Positions 17,999 to 26,650 of a DNA stretch of 64,000 nt are shown piece after piece. The stretch's first letter is position 1; the number at the start of each line of letters is the position of its first letter. The stretch is from Flavilitoribacter sp020436695 (lineage in GTDB: Bacteria; Bacteroidota; Bacteroidia; Chitinophagales; Saprospiraceae), in the NCBI GenBank assembly GCA_041392665.1, contig JAWKLQ010000021.1, positions 1 through 64,000 of the forward strand, written 5' to 3'. The notes below the pieces were generated by a model. The model saw only the letters and a program-made list of their open reading frames with translations, ran no database searches and was not told the origin of the DNA. Position numbers and translations under genes: made by a program.

Positions 17999-18339
17999 AT
18001 AAGCGGATTGTTTTTTTAAAATCGGCGCAAAAGTACAAAGAATTGCCATCCGAGGAAAGGGATTTGTGAGACAATGGTAACTTGTAAGTTGGAGACAAGT
18101 CTCCCGGTCAATTTGTCTCCCGAGCCTCCCGGTCTTTCAGCAAATGCTAACTATTTCCCACAATTCCCGGCATTCATCTAAATATTTGTAATTTTAGTAT
18201 CACCGGAAATATTTTTACCTTTCGATCTCAAAGTATATATAGCGTAAAGTGGAAAGAGTAGCGGGATTTTTCTGAACATTTACACCAGAAAACCCTGACC
18301 TGATCAGCACGCTGCCTTTAGTCCGGACACGAAATTTTT
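17999..18339. other. 341-bp intergenic region between queD and the LytS gene
   Basis: Divergent spacer with no gene. It holds a hairpin (18091-18120) and repeated GTCTCCCGGTC words. No exact TAnnTTTG element was found upstream of the kinase gene. Confidence 0.5.
18091..18120. repeat. Inverted repeat GGAGACAA...TTGTCTCC
   Basis: Perfect 8-bp arms at 18091-18098 and 18113-18120 with a 14-nt loop, in the divergent region between queD and the LytS kinase. It is not followed by a T-run, so it may be a regulatory site rather than a terminator. Confidence 0.4.
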
Positions 18340-19398
18340 ATGGATACATTGGTGCGCACAGATTTCCGAGCCAGGATCTACGAGTGGCTGACCCAGAAGA
18401 TGGTCTATCATTCTCTATTTTGGCTCACGCTCTTGCTGCTACTCACTCTGTTGGAGTCGGTACAGGATGGCTTTCTGTTTTCACTGAGTAATCAGATCGT
18501 CAATGTTTTCTTTTACGCGATCATTGTCTACTTCAACCTCCTATACCTCATCCCCCATTACCTGACACGAAAAAAATTCCTGACCTACGGGGTGCTTCTT
18601 GTCCTGTTTGCGATCATTGTTACTCCTCTGAAGCTCATCGTATTTTATTTCAAGTTCAGCGATCAGCCCAAGTTACAGGCCGATCTGATCGAAGATGAGA
18701 ACCTGCATTTTCTTTTCACTTTTCTGATCGTAGGTGCTTCTACCATTGTCAAGATCATTAAAGACTGGGCCAAACACCTGCGGGAAATGCAGGAACTGGA
18801 AACCCAGACCATGCAATCCGAGCTGCGTTTTCTCAAATCCCAGATCAATCCGCACTTCCTGTTCAATACCTTGAACAACCTTTACGCATTGACCCTGAAA
18901 AAATCCGATCAGGCGCCGGAGATCGTTATTAAGCTGTCGGAGATGATGCGCTACATGCTCTACGAGTGCAATGAGAAACGTGTGCCCCTGAGCAAGGAAG
19001 TGAACTACATACGCAACTATCTGGACCTGGAGCAACTTCGACAGGGGAAGAATGTAAATATCAATTTCGAAGTGGAAGGACACGTCAGTGATCAGGAAAT
19101 TGCGCCGCTCATGTTCATTCCCTTTCTGGAAAATAGTTTTAAGCACGGTTTAAGCAACCACATCACCACCGGCTTTGTTAACATTAAACTTTCGGTAAAA
19201 GAACAATGTGTGGATTTTAATATTGAAAACAGCAAACCCGAAACGCCGCCCATACGTGACCCCAACCGCCGAAGTGGCGGGATAGGGTTGGTCAACATCC
19301 ATCGCCGGCTCAATTTATTGTACCCCAATAACTACGATCTCAATATTGAAGACAAGCCGAATGCCTATGCGGTCCATCTGAAGATCAAACTGGAATAA
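18340..19398 (+). CDS. LytS/YehU-type sensor histidine kinase
   Basis: 352 residues. The N-terminal ~140 residues carry four hydrophobic helices (about 23-39, 50-72, 80-104 and 124-140), forming a membrane sensor. A His_kinase domain follows with the phosphoacceptor His172 in KSQINPHFLFNTLNNLY. The ATPase N-box lies at PFLENSFKHGL (about 263-273) and the G-box at GGIGLVNIHRRL. This is the usual Bacteroidota LytS build, without a separate DHp helix pair. The LytTR response regulator 111 bp downstream is its likely partner. The inducing signal cannot be told from the sequence. Confidence 0.92.
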   Translation: MDTLVRTDFRARIYEWLTQKMVYHSLFWLTLLLLLTLLESVQDGFLFSLSNQIVNVFFYAIIVYFNLLYLIPHYLTRKKFLTYGVLLVLFAIIVTPLKLIVFYFKFSDQPKLQADLIEDENLHFLFTFLIVGASTIVKIIKDWAKHLREMQELETQTMQSELRFLKSQINPHFLFNTLNNLYALTLKKSDQAPEIVIKLSEMMRYMLYECNEKRVPLSKEVNYIRNYLDLEQLRQGKNVNINFEVEGHVSDQEIAPLMFIPFLENSFKHGLSNHITTGFVNIKLSVKEQCVDFNIENSKPETPPIRDPNRRSGGIGLVNIHRRLNLLYPNNYDLNIEDKPNAYAVHLKIKLE

Positions 19399-19509
19399 GT
19401 CCAATCCGGCTCTTGCATCTACGGATACAGTAGATACCATGAGCGATTTGACCGGATAATACTTTCAGACGACCAACAAACAAATTACCTTACGACTAAA
19501 AACAACCAC

Positions 19510-20247
19510 ATGATAAATGTAATCATCGTCGACGACGAACCCCTTGCTCAGGACGTACTTGAAACCTACATCGAAAAGATCCCTGATCTGGAATTACTGG
19601 CTAAATGCAGCAATGCTTTTGAGGCCAATGAAGCGCTGAAAGAGAATGATGTCGATCTGATGTTCCTGGATATTCAGATGCCGCAGCTTACTGGGATCGA
19701 CTTTCTTAAAACCCTAAGTAATCCGCCGCTGGTGATCTTTACCACGGCCTACCCCAATTATGCCATCGAAGGCTTTGAACTCAATGCCCTCGATTATCTG
19801 CTCAAACCTATCTCAGTAGACCGTTTTATGAAAGCCGTGAATAAAGCCATTGAGCAGATCGAACTACAACGCAAGGATACCGGCTCAGGCGGAGGAAGCA
19901 AAGCCGAAGAAATAGGTCCGGATTACTTTTTTGTGAAAGCCGACAAAAAACTGGTCAAAGTAAAATTTGACGACATCATATACATTGAAGGCCTCAAAGA
20001 CTACGTTATTATCCGGATGGAAGATAGCCGCGTTATTACGCTGCAGACCATGAAAAGTCTGGAAGACAAATTACCGGTTGACCTATTCCGTCGCATCCAT
20101 CGTTCCTACATCGTCAATGTTGATCGCATCAATGCCGTAGTGGGCAATATGATCGAAGTGCTGGAAAAAGGCAAACCCAAGCACCTACCTATCGGCAAAA
20201 ACTACCGGGAAGACCTTTTGGCATTAATTAATCAAAATAGAATATAA
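19510..20247 (+). CDS. LytTR family response regulator
   Basis: 245 residues. The N-terminal receiver domain has the acidic pocket VDDEP (7-11), phosphoacceptor Asp54 in MFLDIQMP, the Thr of FTTAYP and a Lys in LLKPIS. A Gly/Ser-rich linker (about 118-128) leads to a C-terminal LytTR DNA-binding domain (about 133-240), with FRRIHRSYIVNVDRI and the LPIGKNYRE end. It should be phosphorylated by the adjacent LytS kinase and bind direct-repeat promoter sites. The next gene starts 2 bp after its stop, implying one transcript. Confidence 0.93.
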   Translation: MINVIIVDDEPLAQDVLETYIEKIPDLELLAKCSNAFEANEALKENDVDLMFLDIQMPQLTGIDFLKTLSNPPLVIFTTAYPNYAIEGFELNALDYLLKPISVDRFMKAVNKAIEQIELQRKDTGSGGGSKAEEIGPDYFFVKADKKLVKVKFDDIIYIEGLKDYVIIRMEDSRVITLQTMKSLEDKLPVDLFRRIHRSYIVNVDRINAVVGNMIEVLEKGKPKHLPIGKNYREDLLALINQNRI

Positions 20248-20249
20248 TT

Positions 20250-20630
20250 ATGAAAAAAACGCGCATCCTGATCCCCGTTGCCATTTTCATGTTGGGGGCA
20301 AGTCTGGTACTTGGTTATAACCAACTTAGCCGGAACATTTATGATCGTACTGACTGTGAAAGTTTCAACATCGATCACATTGAACTCAGAACCGGGATCA
20401 ACATTCCAAATGTGAGTAATTCCGTCTGTGAATTTGATAAGCTACAAAACAGCAAAACCTCTATATTTTCTTTGGCCGGGGTAGAAATCGAAAAATATGT
20501 CAATGCCAATGGTTTTGAACTAGTCGATGGAAAATATATCAGATCCGGCGATAAAGAAGCGAATAGATGGGAGGCAGAACTTGATCCGGAGACCGCTACG
20601 CTAAGGGTTGAGATCTTTTACGGAATATAA
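20250..20630 (+). CDS. Small exported or membrane-anchored protein (126 aa)
   Basis: No family recognised. The N-terminus (KKTRILIPVAIFMLGASLVLGY) is a signal peptide or anchor helix, so the remaining ~100 residues are periplasmic. The mature part has two cysteines (TDCESF and SVCEFD) that could form a disulfide, and a mix of strands near the C-terminus. It starts 2 bp after the LytTR regulator and ends 3 bp before the fructosamine kinase gene, so it is probably translated from the same mRNA. It could be an accessory of the two-component pair, but there is no direct evidence. Confidence 0.7.
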   Translation: MKKTRILIPVAIFMLGASLVLGYNQLSRNIYDRTDCESFNIDHIELRTGINIPNVSNSVCEFDKLQNSKTSIFSLAGVEIEKYVNANGFELVDGKYIRSGDKEANRWEAELDPETATLRVEIFYGI

Positions 20631-20633
20631 AGG

Positions 20634-21509
20634 ATGTACTATTTATCGGAGGTAATCACCAATAAAATTGAAGCTTTTTTAGGTAAAGATATCGTTGAAG
20701 TGCAAGCAGTCAGCGGTGGCGACATTAATGAAGCCCGTCTGATCAGCACACAGGATGGAGCTACCTATTTTGTAAAAGTAAATTCGGGGGCGAATTCCCT
20801 GCCCCTGTTTAGAACAGAGCTACGGGGGCTTGCCCTTTTACACCAACACGCCCCCAAACAACTGTACGTTCCCCGGATACTTACCGCTGAAGATGCCGGA
20901 GATGCTGCTTTTCTGCTACTTGAGTATATTCAAAAAGGCATGGTTACTCCCGGCTTTTGGGATAACTTCGGGCGAGGGCTGGCGGAGTTACACCGGGCAA
21001 CTAACACCCGTTTCGGCCTGGATCACAGCAATTTCATCGGCCGCTTGCCTCAATCCAATGATCCACATGCTACCTGGCCCGAATTTTATACCCGTCGGCG
21101 ACTCCTTCCACAGGGCAAATTGGCTTACGAAAACAGCCTTTTCGACCTGAAAGACATGCAGCATTTGGAAAGATTATGCAAACGCCTCGGGGATATTTAC
21201 CCGGTCGAATCACCAGCTCTAATTCACGGTGATCTGTGGAACGGCAATTACCTGATCCACCAAAACGGGAAAGCGGTGCTGATCGATCCGTCCGTCTCCT
21301 ACAGCCATCGGGAGATGGATCTGGCTATGAGCCGGCTTTTCGGTGGTTTTCCCGCTGAATTTTATGCAGCCTATAATGAGCAATTTGCGCTTACTCCCGG
21401 CTGGGAAGAACGCTTACCGATTGGTCAGTTGTATTACCTGCTGGTGCATTTGAATATGTTTGGCACTGGTTATTTGGCCGGAGTGAGGCGCATCATCAGG
21501 CAATTTTAG
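20634..21509 (+). CDS. Fructosamine/ketosamine-3-kinase family protein
   Basis: A 291-residue aminoglycoside-phosphotransferase-fold kinase. Visible marks are VSGGDINEARL (about 24-34), the ATP-side TYFVKVN, catalytic HGDLWNGNYL (about 198-207), and the metal-binding Asp in VLIDPSVSYSHREMDLAM. These match the fructosamine kinase family, which phosphorylates sugar adducts on protein lysines so that they break down (protein deglycation). It is 3 bp downstream of the 126-aa gene and probably in the LytS/LytTR transcription unit. Length and motifs are complete. A function on free ketosamines or another small substrate cannot be ruled out. Confidence 0.9.
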   Translation: MYYLSEVITNKIEAFLGKDIVEVQAVSGGDINEARLISTQDGATYFVKVNSGANSLPLFRTELRGLALLHQHAPKQLYVPRILTAEDAGDAAFLLLEYIQKGMVTPGFWDNFGRGLAELHRATNTRFGLDHSNFIGRLPQSNDPHATWPEFYTRRRLLPQGKLAYENSLFDLKDMQHLERLCKRLGDIYPVESPALIHGDLWNGNYLIHQNGKAVLIDPSVSYSHREMDLAMSRLFGGFPAEFYAAYNEQFALTPGWEERLPIGQLYYLLVHLNMFGTGYLAGVRRIIRQF

Positions 21510-21528
21510 GCTGTTCCTCGATATCCGT

Positions 21529-21816
21529 TTATTCATTTCCCAGCAAGTACTTAAAGCCGGCCCGACTGACAAATCCCGAGTGATAACGAACATCCCCCTG
21601 GGCAAGGCCGAGCTCCACATCAAGTACCACACGAGGCGTTACAAAATAGCTGATCCCTCCTCCTGCCTGTAGCCAGGGGGTAAGGATCGATACCGGATCT
21701 CGCTGAGTAGCCTCACGTCGCTGGGTCAGTTCAACACCTGTTTTAGCCTGCACGAAAAATTTAAGTCTTTGCCATGCATTTATGTAAGGAATGTACAGCT
21801 GCAGTAAAGCCCCCAT
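21529..21816 (-). pseudogene. Fragment of an outer-membrane beta-barrel protein
   Basis: The 95-residue frame has alternating hydrophobic strands and ends in VSRAGFKYLLGNE, like the C-terminal strands of a Bacteroidota outer-membrane barrel. There is no signal peptide and no room for the N-terminal strands. A neighbouring frame upstream (up to 21997) has no resemblance. It is best read as the remnant of a truncated porin-like gene, though a short real gene is possible. Confidence 0.4.
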
Positions 21817-21929
21817 TGCTGGCCAATAAATTTACTGATTCTTGATGCCATTCATTGCATCTACGTTTTACTAATGAAAGGACTATACTCAACGACAAAT
21901 AGGTTGGGGGGAATACAATCATCTCCGAT

Positions 21930-21964
21930 AAAAAAAAGCAAAGGGTGCAGCAAGCTACACCCTT
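21930..21964 (-). terminator. Rho-independent terminator on the minus strand with no gene before it
   Basis: The hairpin arms AAGGGTG (21941-21947) and CACCCTT (21958-21964) have a 10-nt loop. On the minus strand the hairpin is followed by TGC and a T8 run (21930-21937). No minus-strand gene ends here: the region to the right up to 22094 has no frame and the next gene is on the plus strand. It could end a small RNA starting near 22090, or be left from a deleted gene. Confidence 0.55.
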
Positions 21965-22157
21965 CCTTACTAACAAACAAAACCAACTAAAAACCAATTA
22001 TTCTTACCTGAGGAATAGTTAATTTATGCTATTACAATTTGCATATAGAACGAACAAAACCGACATAACGCTGTCTCTCTAACATTGGAAATTATTGATT
22101 TTTTTCATTTTTTATCGGTCTTTTGTCGGCAGTTGCACATTAAATCAAGTATCTGTT
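21965..22157. other. AT-rich intergenic region without a gene
   Basis: Together with the stretch from 21817 this makes about 340 bp without a convincing gene. The AC-rich run (ACAAACAAAACCAACTAAA) and the following AT-rich stretch contain no exact TAnnTTTG element on the plus strand. It must hold the promoter of the esterase gene and possibly a small RNA on the minus strand. Confidence 0.35.
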
Positions 22158-23051
22158 ATGGCTATCTTTCTGATCCTCTTTGGAATGGCTCTGCTTGCGG
22201 GATTACTTTACCTTTTTACCCCAAAAGCAACTACTCTGCACGAAGTGCTGCACCTTCCTGAATACTGGCTGCAATTGCATAGAGTAGACACCAGTAGGCT
22301 TCGGCCGGAAAGGATCCCTTACGGGAAACATGCCCGGCAATACTTTATGTATGTGCCTCCGCCTTCCGGTGCGCTTCAACCGGAAAAACTCGTTGTTTAT
22401 TTTCACGGAGGCGGGTGGAAATTCGGCCGGCCGGAAAACTTCACTTCTTTTGCGCTGCCTTTCCACGAAGAGGGCCTTCCCGTAGTGCTCCCTTCTCTAC
22501 GGCGCACACCTGGCCACAATTACTTCGATATCCGGAAGGACCTCAATCAGGTACTTCAGCAAGTCAACGAACTGCAAAAAAGCAAGGGATGGGAAGGGCA
22601 AAAGATCGTACTGGGGGGTATGTCGGCAGGAGGTAATCTGGCCGCACTTCTATATTACGACTGGAACGCTTTGCGGGAACTCCAGGTTGATCCCGGTATT
22701 TTTTCGGGCTTGTTTGTCTGCGGCGCTCCCCTGGATCTGACACAAATGCGTAATACGATCGCATTATGGGCATTTGCCGGAAGGAGAAACAGCCGGCAGT
22801 TCGAACTGGCCAATCCCGTATCCCATCTTTCCGGTTCCGTTCCACAACCAGTTCTGTGTATTCACGGAGAAAAAGACGGTATGGTAGAATTTGCGAGTGC
22901 CCGGTCTTTTCACGATCACATTAGCCGGGTGGCTCCGGAAACCATTCATTTTATTACGTTGCCCTCGGGGACACATCTCGATTCGGCCTCATGGAGTCAT
23001 TCCGCCCCGCATTTAAAAAGAGAAATATTGTCCTGGCTAAGAAAGTTATAA
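22158..23051 (+). CDS. Membrane-anchored alpha/beta hydrolase (HSL-like esterase)
   Basis: 297 residues from the chosen ATG (MAIFLILFGMALLAGLLYL), which places one hydrophobic anchor at the N-terminus; the frame opens 63 bp earlier with a less likely start. The oxyanion motif is YFHGGGWKFG and the nucleophile elbow GGMSAGGN. The acid is Asp in HGEKDGMVE and the catalytic His is in PSGTHLDSA. This is the arrangement of hormone-sensitive-lipase-type carboxylesterases, which hydrolyse short acyl esters. A periplasm-facing position is inferred. It stands as a single gene before the SLC13 transporter. Confidence 0.82.
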   Translation: MAIFLILFGMALLAGLLYLFTPKATTLHEVLHLPEYWLQLHRVDTSRLRPERIPYGKHARQYFMYVPPPSGALQPEKLVVYFHGGGWKFGRPENFTSFALPFHEEGLPVVLPSLRRTPGHNYFDIRKDLNQVLQQVNELQKSKGWEGQKIVLGGMSAGGNLAALLYYDWNALRELQVDPGIFSGLFVCGAPLDLTQMRNTIALWAFAGRRNSRQFELANPVSHLSGSVPQPVLCIHGEKDGMVEFASARSFHDHISRVAPETIHFITLPSGTHLDSASWSHSAPHLKREILSWLRKL

Positions 23052-23180
23052 ACGGAGTGTTACCTTTGGGCGGCAAAATCGGAGCGAACGGAACAATTTG
23101 AGTACGGCACTGAAACACGCTACCCTTTCTCTTCGTACCCAATACGCAAATAAACAAAATTACCTGAATTCAACACATAG

Positions 23181-24977
23181 ATGGGATACGACGCTATAGT
23201 GACACTTGTCGTGGTCATTTTGGCCATTATTATGTTTGCCAGTGAATGGCTCTCCGTAGATCTGGTGGCTATGGTGATCATGGCGTTGCTGATCGTATTC
23301 GGCGTGGTAAGCCCGGAAGAAGGCGTAGCCGGCTTTAGCAATAATGCGACCCTGACTGTAGCCTTCATGTTCGTCCTGAGTGCAGCCCTGCTGAAAACTG
23401 GGGCATTGCAATTCCTGGCGCACCGCTTGTCTGCGCTTTTCCGCTACCATTACCGTTTGGGAGTGATGTGTATGATGATGCTGATCGCGATCATCTCCGC
23501 TTTTGTGAATAACACGCCCGTGGTAGCCGTTTTTATCCCGGTGGTCATTCAGATAGCTCATGCCTCCGGAGTTTCTCCCACCAAATTACTCATTCCTCTT
23601 TCTTTTGCGTCCATTTTCGGTGGCGTCTGTACCCTGATCGGCACCTCTACCAACATACTGGTGAGCGGCATCGCGGAAAGCAACGGGCTACCGGCGTTCA
23701 GTATGTTCCAGATGGCTCCGGTCGGTTTGCTGTTGCTGTTGGCCGGCGTGCTGTTCATGGCCCTGGTCGGGCTGCGCCTGCTCCCGGACCGAAAGCCAGA
23801 AAAAGACCTGAAAGAGAAGTTCGGCATGCGGGATTATCTCACCGAGATCGAACTGCTGGAGGGTGCGGCCTCCGTTGGCAAACGCATTATGGACTCTCCA
23901 CTGGTGAAAGAACTGGAGATGGACATCATCGAGGTAAGACGGAACGGCACCCGCTTTACGCTGCCGCCCGGCGACCTCCGCTTACAGGCAGGCGACCTTT
24001 TGAAAATCCGCTGCGACGTCAAAAAGATCAAAAACCTAAAGGACCGGGCCCGGATACAGATCAGTTCTCCCATGAAACTGGCCGATGAACAGATCGAGTC
24101 GGAAAATTCCGCGCTGGTGGAACTGGTCATTACCGCCAATTCGGAATTTGACCGCAAGTTGCTGGGAGAACTCGACTTCCGTCGCCGTTTCCGGGCCATT
24201 CCATTGGCCATTCGCCACCGCGAGGAGGTGTTGCACGAACAATTATACCAGGTAAAACTAAAAGCCGGAGATGTTATCCTGGCACAAGTGAAAAAACATT
24301 ATATTAAAGAGTTGAAAAAGCTGGAAGCGGAACAAGATGCGCCCTTCGTGCTGCTATCGGAAGACTATTTGCAGGATTTCAATCGGAAGCGTTTCTATCT
24401 GGTGCTCTTCCTGATCTTTGGGATCATTGTTGCTGCCACGGCCGGATGGACATCCATAATGACTGGTACGATGATCGGGGTGATACTGTTGGTGGTAAGC
24501 CGGACTTTGAATATGAAGGAAGTTTACGAGGCCATCAACTGGAAGATCGTTTTTCTGCTGGCAGGCGCCCTGAGTATGGGAACCGCCATGCACAACAGTG
24601 GTCTGGATAAAGTTATTGCCAACAGCATAGTAGATCATCTCGGACAGTGGGGGCCAATTGCTGTCTTGTCCGGTCTGTATCTGACCACTTCCCTGCTGAC
24701 TGAGATCATGTCCAATAATGCGACGGCAGCCTTGCTTGCCCCCATTGCCATTACGGCAGCGGATAACATGGAAGTAAATCCAACACCGTTCCTGATGGCG
24801 GTCACTTTTGCGGCTTCTTCCAGTTTTTCCACGCCGATCGGCTATCAGACCAATACGATGGTGTACAGCGCCGGGCAATATAAATTCATGGATTTTCTCA
24901 AGGTTGGCGTTTTACTGAATCTTATGTTCTGGATACTGGCCAGCCTGTTGATCCCTCAGTTTTTTTCATTCGGCTAA
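23181..24977 (+). CDS. SLC13/DASS-type anion permease with two TrkA-C domains
   Basis: A 598-residue protein of the ion-transporter superfamily. N-terminal helices include NNATLTVAFMFVLSAALL, with a helix hairpin NNTPVVAVFIPVV (about 113-125) and GTSTNILVSGIAE (about 155-167). Two cytoplasmic TrkA-C (RCK_C) domains occupy about 205-290 and 300-385. The second membrane half has SNNATAALLAPIA and the substrate-binding-type hairpin SSFSTPIGYQTN (about 551-562). SNNATAALL and NNTPVVA are inverted-repeat signatures of DASS carriers. Likely substrates are sulfate or dicarboxylates with Na+, but these cannot be told apart. The uronate genes follow 115 bp later, though no promoter link was found. Confidence 0.88.
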   Translation: MGYDAIVTLVVVILAIIMFASEWLSVDLVAMVIMALLIVFGVVSPEEGVAGFSNNATLTVAFMFVLSAALLKTGALQFLAHRLSALFRYHYRLGVMCMMMLIAIISAFVNNTPVVAVFIPVVIQIAHASGVSPTKLLIPLSFASIFGGVCTLIGTSTNILVSGIAESNGLPAFSMFQMAPVGLLLLLAGVLFMALVGLRLLPDRKPEKDLKEKFGMRDYLTEIELLEGAASVGKRIMDSPLVKELEMDIIEVRRNGTRFTLPPGDLRLQAGDLLKIRCDVKKIKNLKDRARIQISSPMKLADEQIESENSALVELVITANSEFDRKLLGELDFRRRFRAIPLAIRHREEVLHEQLYQVKLKAGDVILAQVKKHYIKELKKLEAEQDAPFVLLSEDYLQDFNRKRFYLVLFLIFGIIVAATAGWTSIMTGTMIGVILLVVSRTLNMKEVYEAINWKIVFLLAGALSMGTAMHNSGLDKVIANSIVDHLGQWGPIAVLSGLYLTTSLLTEIMSNNATAALLAPIAITAADNMEVNPTPFLMAVTFAASSSFSTPIGYQTNTMVYSAGQYKFMDFLKVGVLLNLMFWILASLLIPQFFSFG

Positions 24978-25002
24978 AGCCGGTAATCTTACACTCACGT
25001 AA

Positions 25003-25022
25003 TAACTGACAACTGACAACCA
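25003..25022. repeat. CTGACAA-type short repeat
   Basis: Two copies of ACTGACAAC in tandem, followed by a third, degenerate TTTACTGACC, in the spacer between the SLC13 and uxaC genes. It resembles the other short intergenic repeats of this genome. Confidence 0.4.
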
Positions 25023-25046
25023 GTTTACTGACCCCTTAGGATAGAT

Positions 25047-25064
25047 AAGGGTAAAAGTACCCTT
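25047..25064. repeat. Hairpin AAGGGTA...TACCCTT before uxaC
   Basis: Perfect 7-bp arms with an AAAG loop, ending 28 bp before the uxaC start. It has no downstream T-run. It could be a weak terminator of the transporter gene or an operator for the uronate genes. Confidence 0.4.
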
Positions 25065-25092
25065 GTTCGTCTTACAACAAAATTAATCGACT

Positions 25093-26526
25093 ATGCCACA
25101 TCAAGCCCAAGTTGATCCACAGGTAAATACATTTCTGGATGAACATTTTTTGTTGACAAACGAAACTGCCCGCAGCCTCTATCACGAATACGCCTCCGGT
25201 CTGCCTATTATTGATTATCACTGTCATTTACCACCGGATGAAATTGCCGGTGACAAGAAGTTTGAAAATATTACCCGGGTTTGGTTGAACGGCGATCATT
25301 ATAAGTGGAGGGCCATGCGCACGAATGGCGTACCGGAAAAGTATATTACCGGTGATGCCGATGACTACGATAAGTTTCACAGCTGGGCCGAAACGGTACC
25401 CTATACCATGCGTAACCCGTTGTATCACTGGACGCACCTGGAGTTGAAGCGCTATTTTGATGTAGATGAATTGCTGCACGAAAAATCAGCACGGTCCATA
25501 TATGACCATTGCTCATCTCTGCTGCACACTCCGGAATATAGCGTGCGTGGTCTGCTCACCAAAATGAACGTAGAGATCGTCTGCACCACGGATGATCCAT
25601 TGGATAATCTGTCAGAACACGCAGCAATTGAAGCCGATAACTGCCAAATTAAAGTCTTCCCTGCTTTCCGTCCGGACAAAGCCATACTGATCCAGGCCGC
25701 TATTTTCCCGGATTACATCCGGAAACTGGGTGATCTGACCGGCATTAACACCGAAACTTTCGAAGGGCTGATAGCGGCACTGGCTAAGCGGGCCGAATAT
25801 TTCCATAACCGGGGTTGCCGGCTGGCCGACCACGGGCTGGAACAGATCTACGCCGCCGATTACAGCGAGGCCGATCTCGATGCCCTTATTCAAAAAAGAC
25901 TGGCCGGTAAGGAACTGTATGATGGGGAAGCCATTCTCTTCATGTCGGCCATATTAACCGAACTGGGTAGGCTCTACCATAGCCTGGGCTGGACCCAACA
26001 GTTCCACCTGGGAGCGCTACGGAACAATAGCCGCCGAATGATGAAGACCCTCGGACCCGACACTGGTTTTGACAGCATCGGAGATTTTAGTCAGGCCCGG
26101 GCCCTGGGTAAATTCCTGGACAACCTGGATGTCAAAGACCAGTTGACAAAAACTATACTGTACAATCTCAATCCCGGCGATAATGAAGTCATGGCCACCA
26201 TGATCGGCAATTTCAACGATGGTAGTTTCCCCGGGAAAATGCAATTCGGTTCGGCCTGGTGGTTCCTGGATCAACTCGACGGTATGGAAAAACAGATGAA
26301 TGCGCTTTCCAACATGGGACTGCTGAGCCGCTTTGTCGGTATGCTAACCGACAGCCGGAGCTTCCTCTCCTTCCCCCGTCATGAATACTTCCGGCGCTTG
26401 TTGTGCAATATGTTTGGAAAAGATGTGGAGCAGGGACTCCTCCCCCATGACCTTCCCTGGATCGGTAAGATCATCGCCGACATCTGCTACTATAATGCGA
26501 AAAACTATTTTGGATTCGGTAAGTAA
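25093..26526 (+). CDS. uxaC: Uronate (glucuronate) isomerase
   Basis: 477 residues, the family's normal length. It interconverts D-glucuronate and D-fructuronate (or galacturonate and tagaturonate) in the cytoplasm. Visible signatures are the metal site DYHCHLPPDEIAGDKKF (about 40-56), YKWRAMRTNGV, the TTDDP metal/active-site strand near residue 163, and FLSFPRHEYFRRLLC near the C-terminus. It leads the set uxaC, kdgK, eda, which supplies steps 1, 4 and 5 of uronate breakdown. The fructuronate reductase and mannonate dehydratase (uxuB, uxuA) are not in the window and must be elsewhere. Confidence 0.97.
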   Translation: MPHQAQVDPQVNTFLDEHFLLTNETARSLYHEYASGLPIIDYHCHLPPDEIAGDKKFENITRVWLNGDHYKWRAMRTNGVPEKYITGDADDYDKFHSWAETVPYTMRNPLYHWTHLELKRYFDVDELLHEKSARSIYDHCSSLLHTPEYSVRGLLTKMNVEIVCTTDDPLDNLSEHAAIEADNCQIKVFPAFRPDKAILIQAAIFPDYIRKLGDLTGINTETFEGLIAALAKRAEYFHNRGCRLADHGLEQIYAADYSEADLDALIQKRLAGKELYDGEAILFMSAILTELGRLYHSLGWTQQFHLGALRNNSRRMMKTLGPDTGFDSIGDFSQARALGKFLDNLDVKDQLTKTILYNLNPGDNEVMATMIGNFNDGSFPGKMQFGSAWWFLDQLDGMEKQMNALSNMGLLSRFVGMLTDSRSFLSFPRHEYFRRLLCNMFGKDVEQGLLPHDLPWIGKIIADICYYNAKNYFGFGK

Positions 26527-26650
26527 GCCGAAAATCAGGTAGCCGTTTCCGGTTTTTTGGTACTTGGCACTCCCGAACACCTAGAACCTGGCACCTAATT
26601 TGTGATCCCATTAAAAACATTCAAGAACTCAAAAAACACAGCTATCCTTC

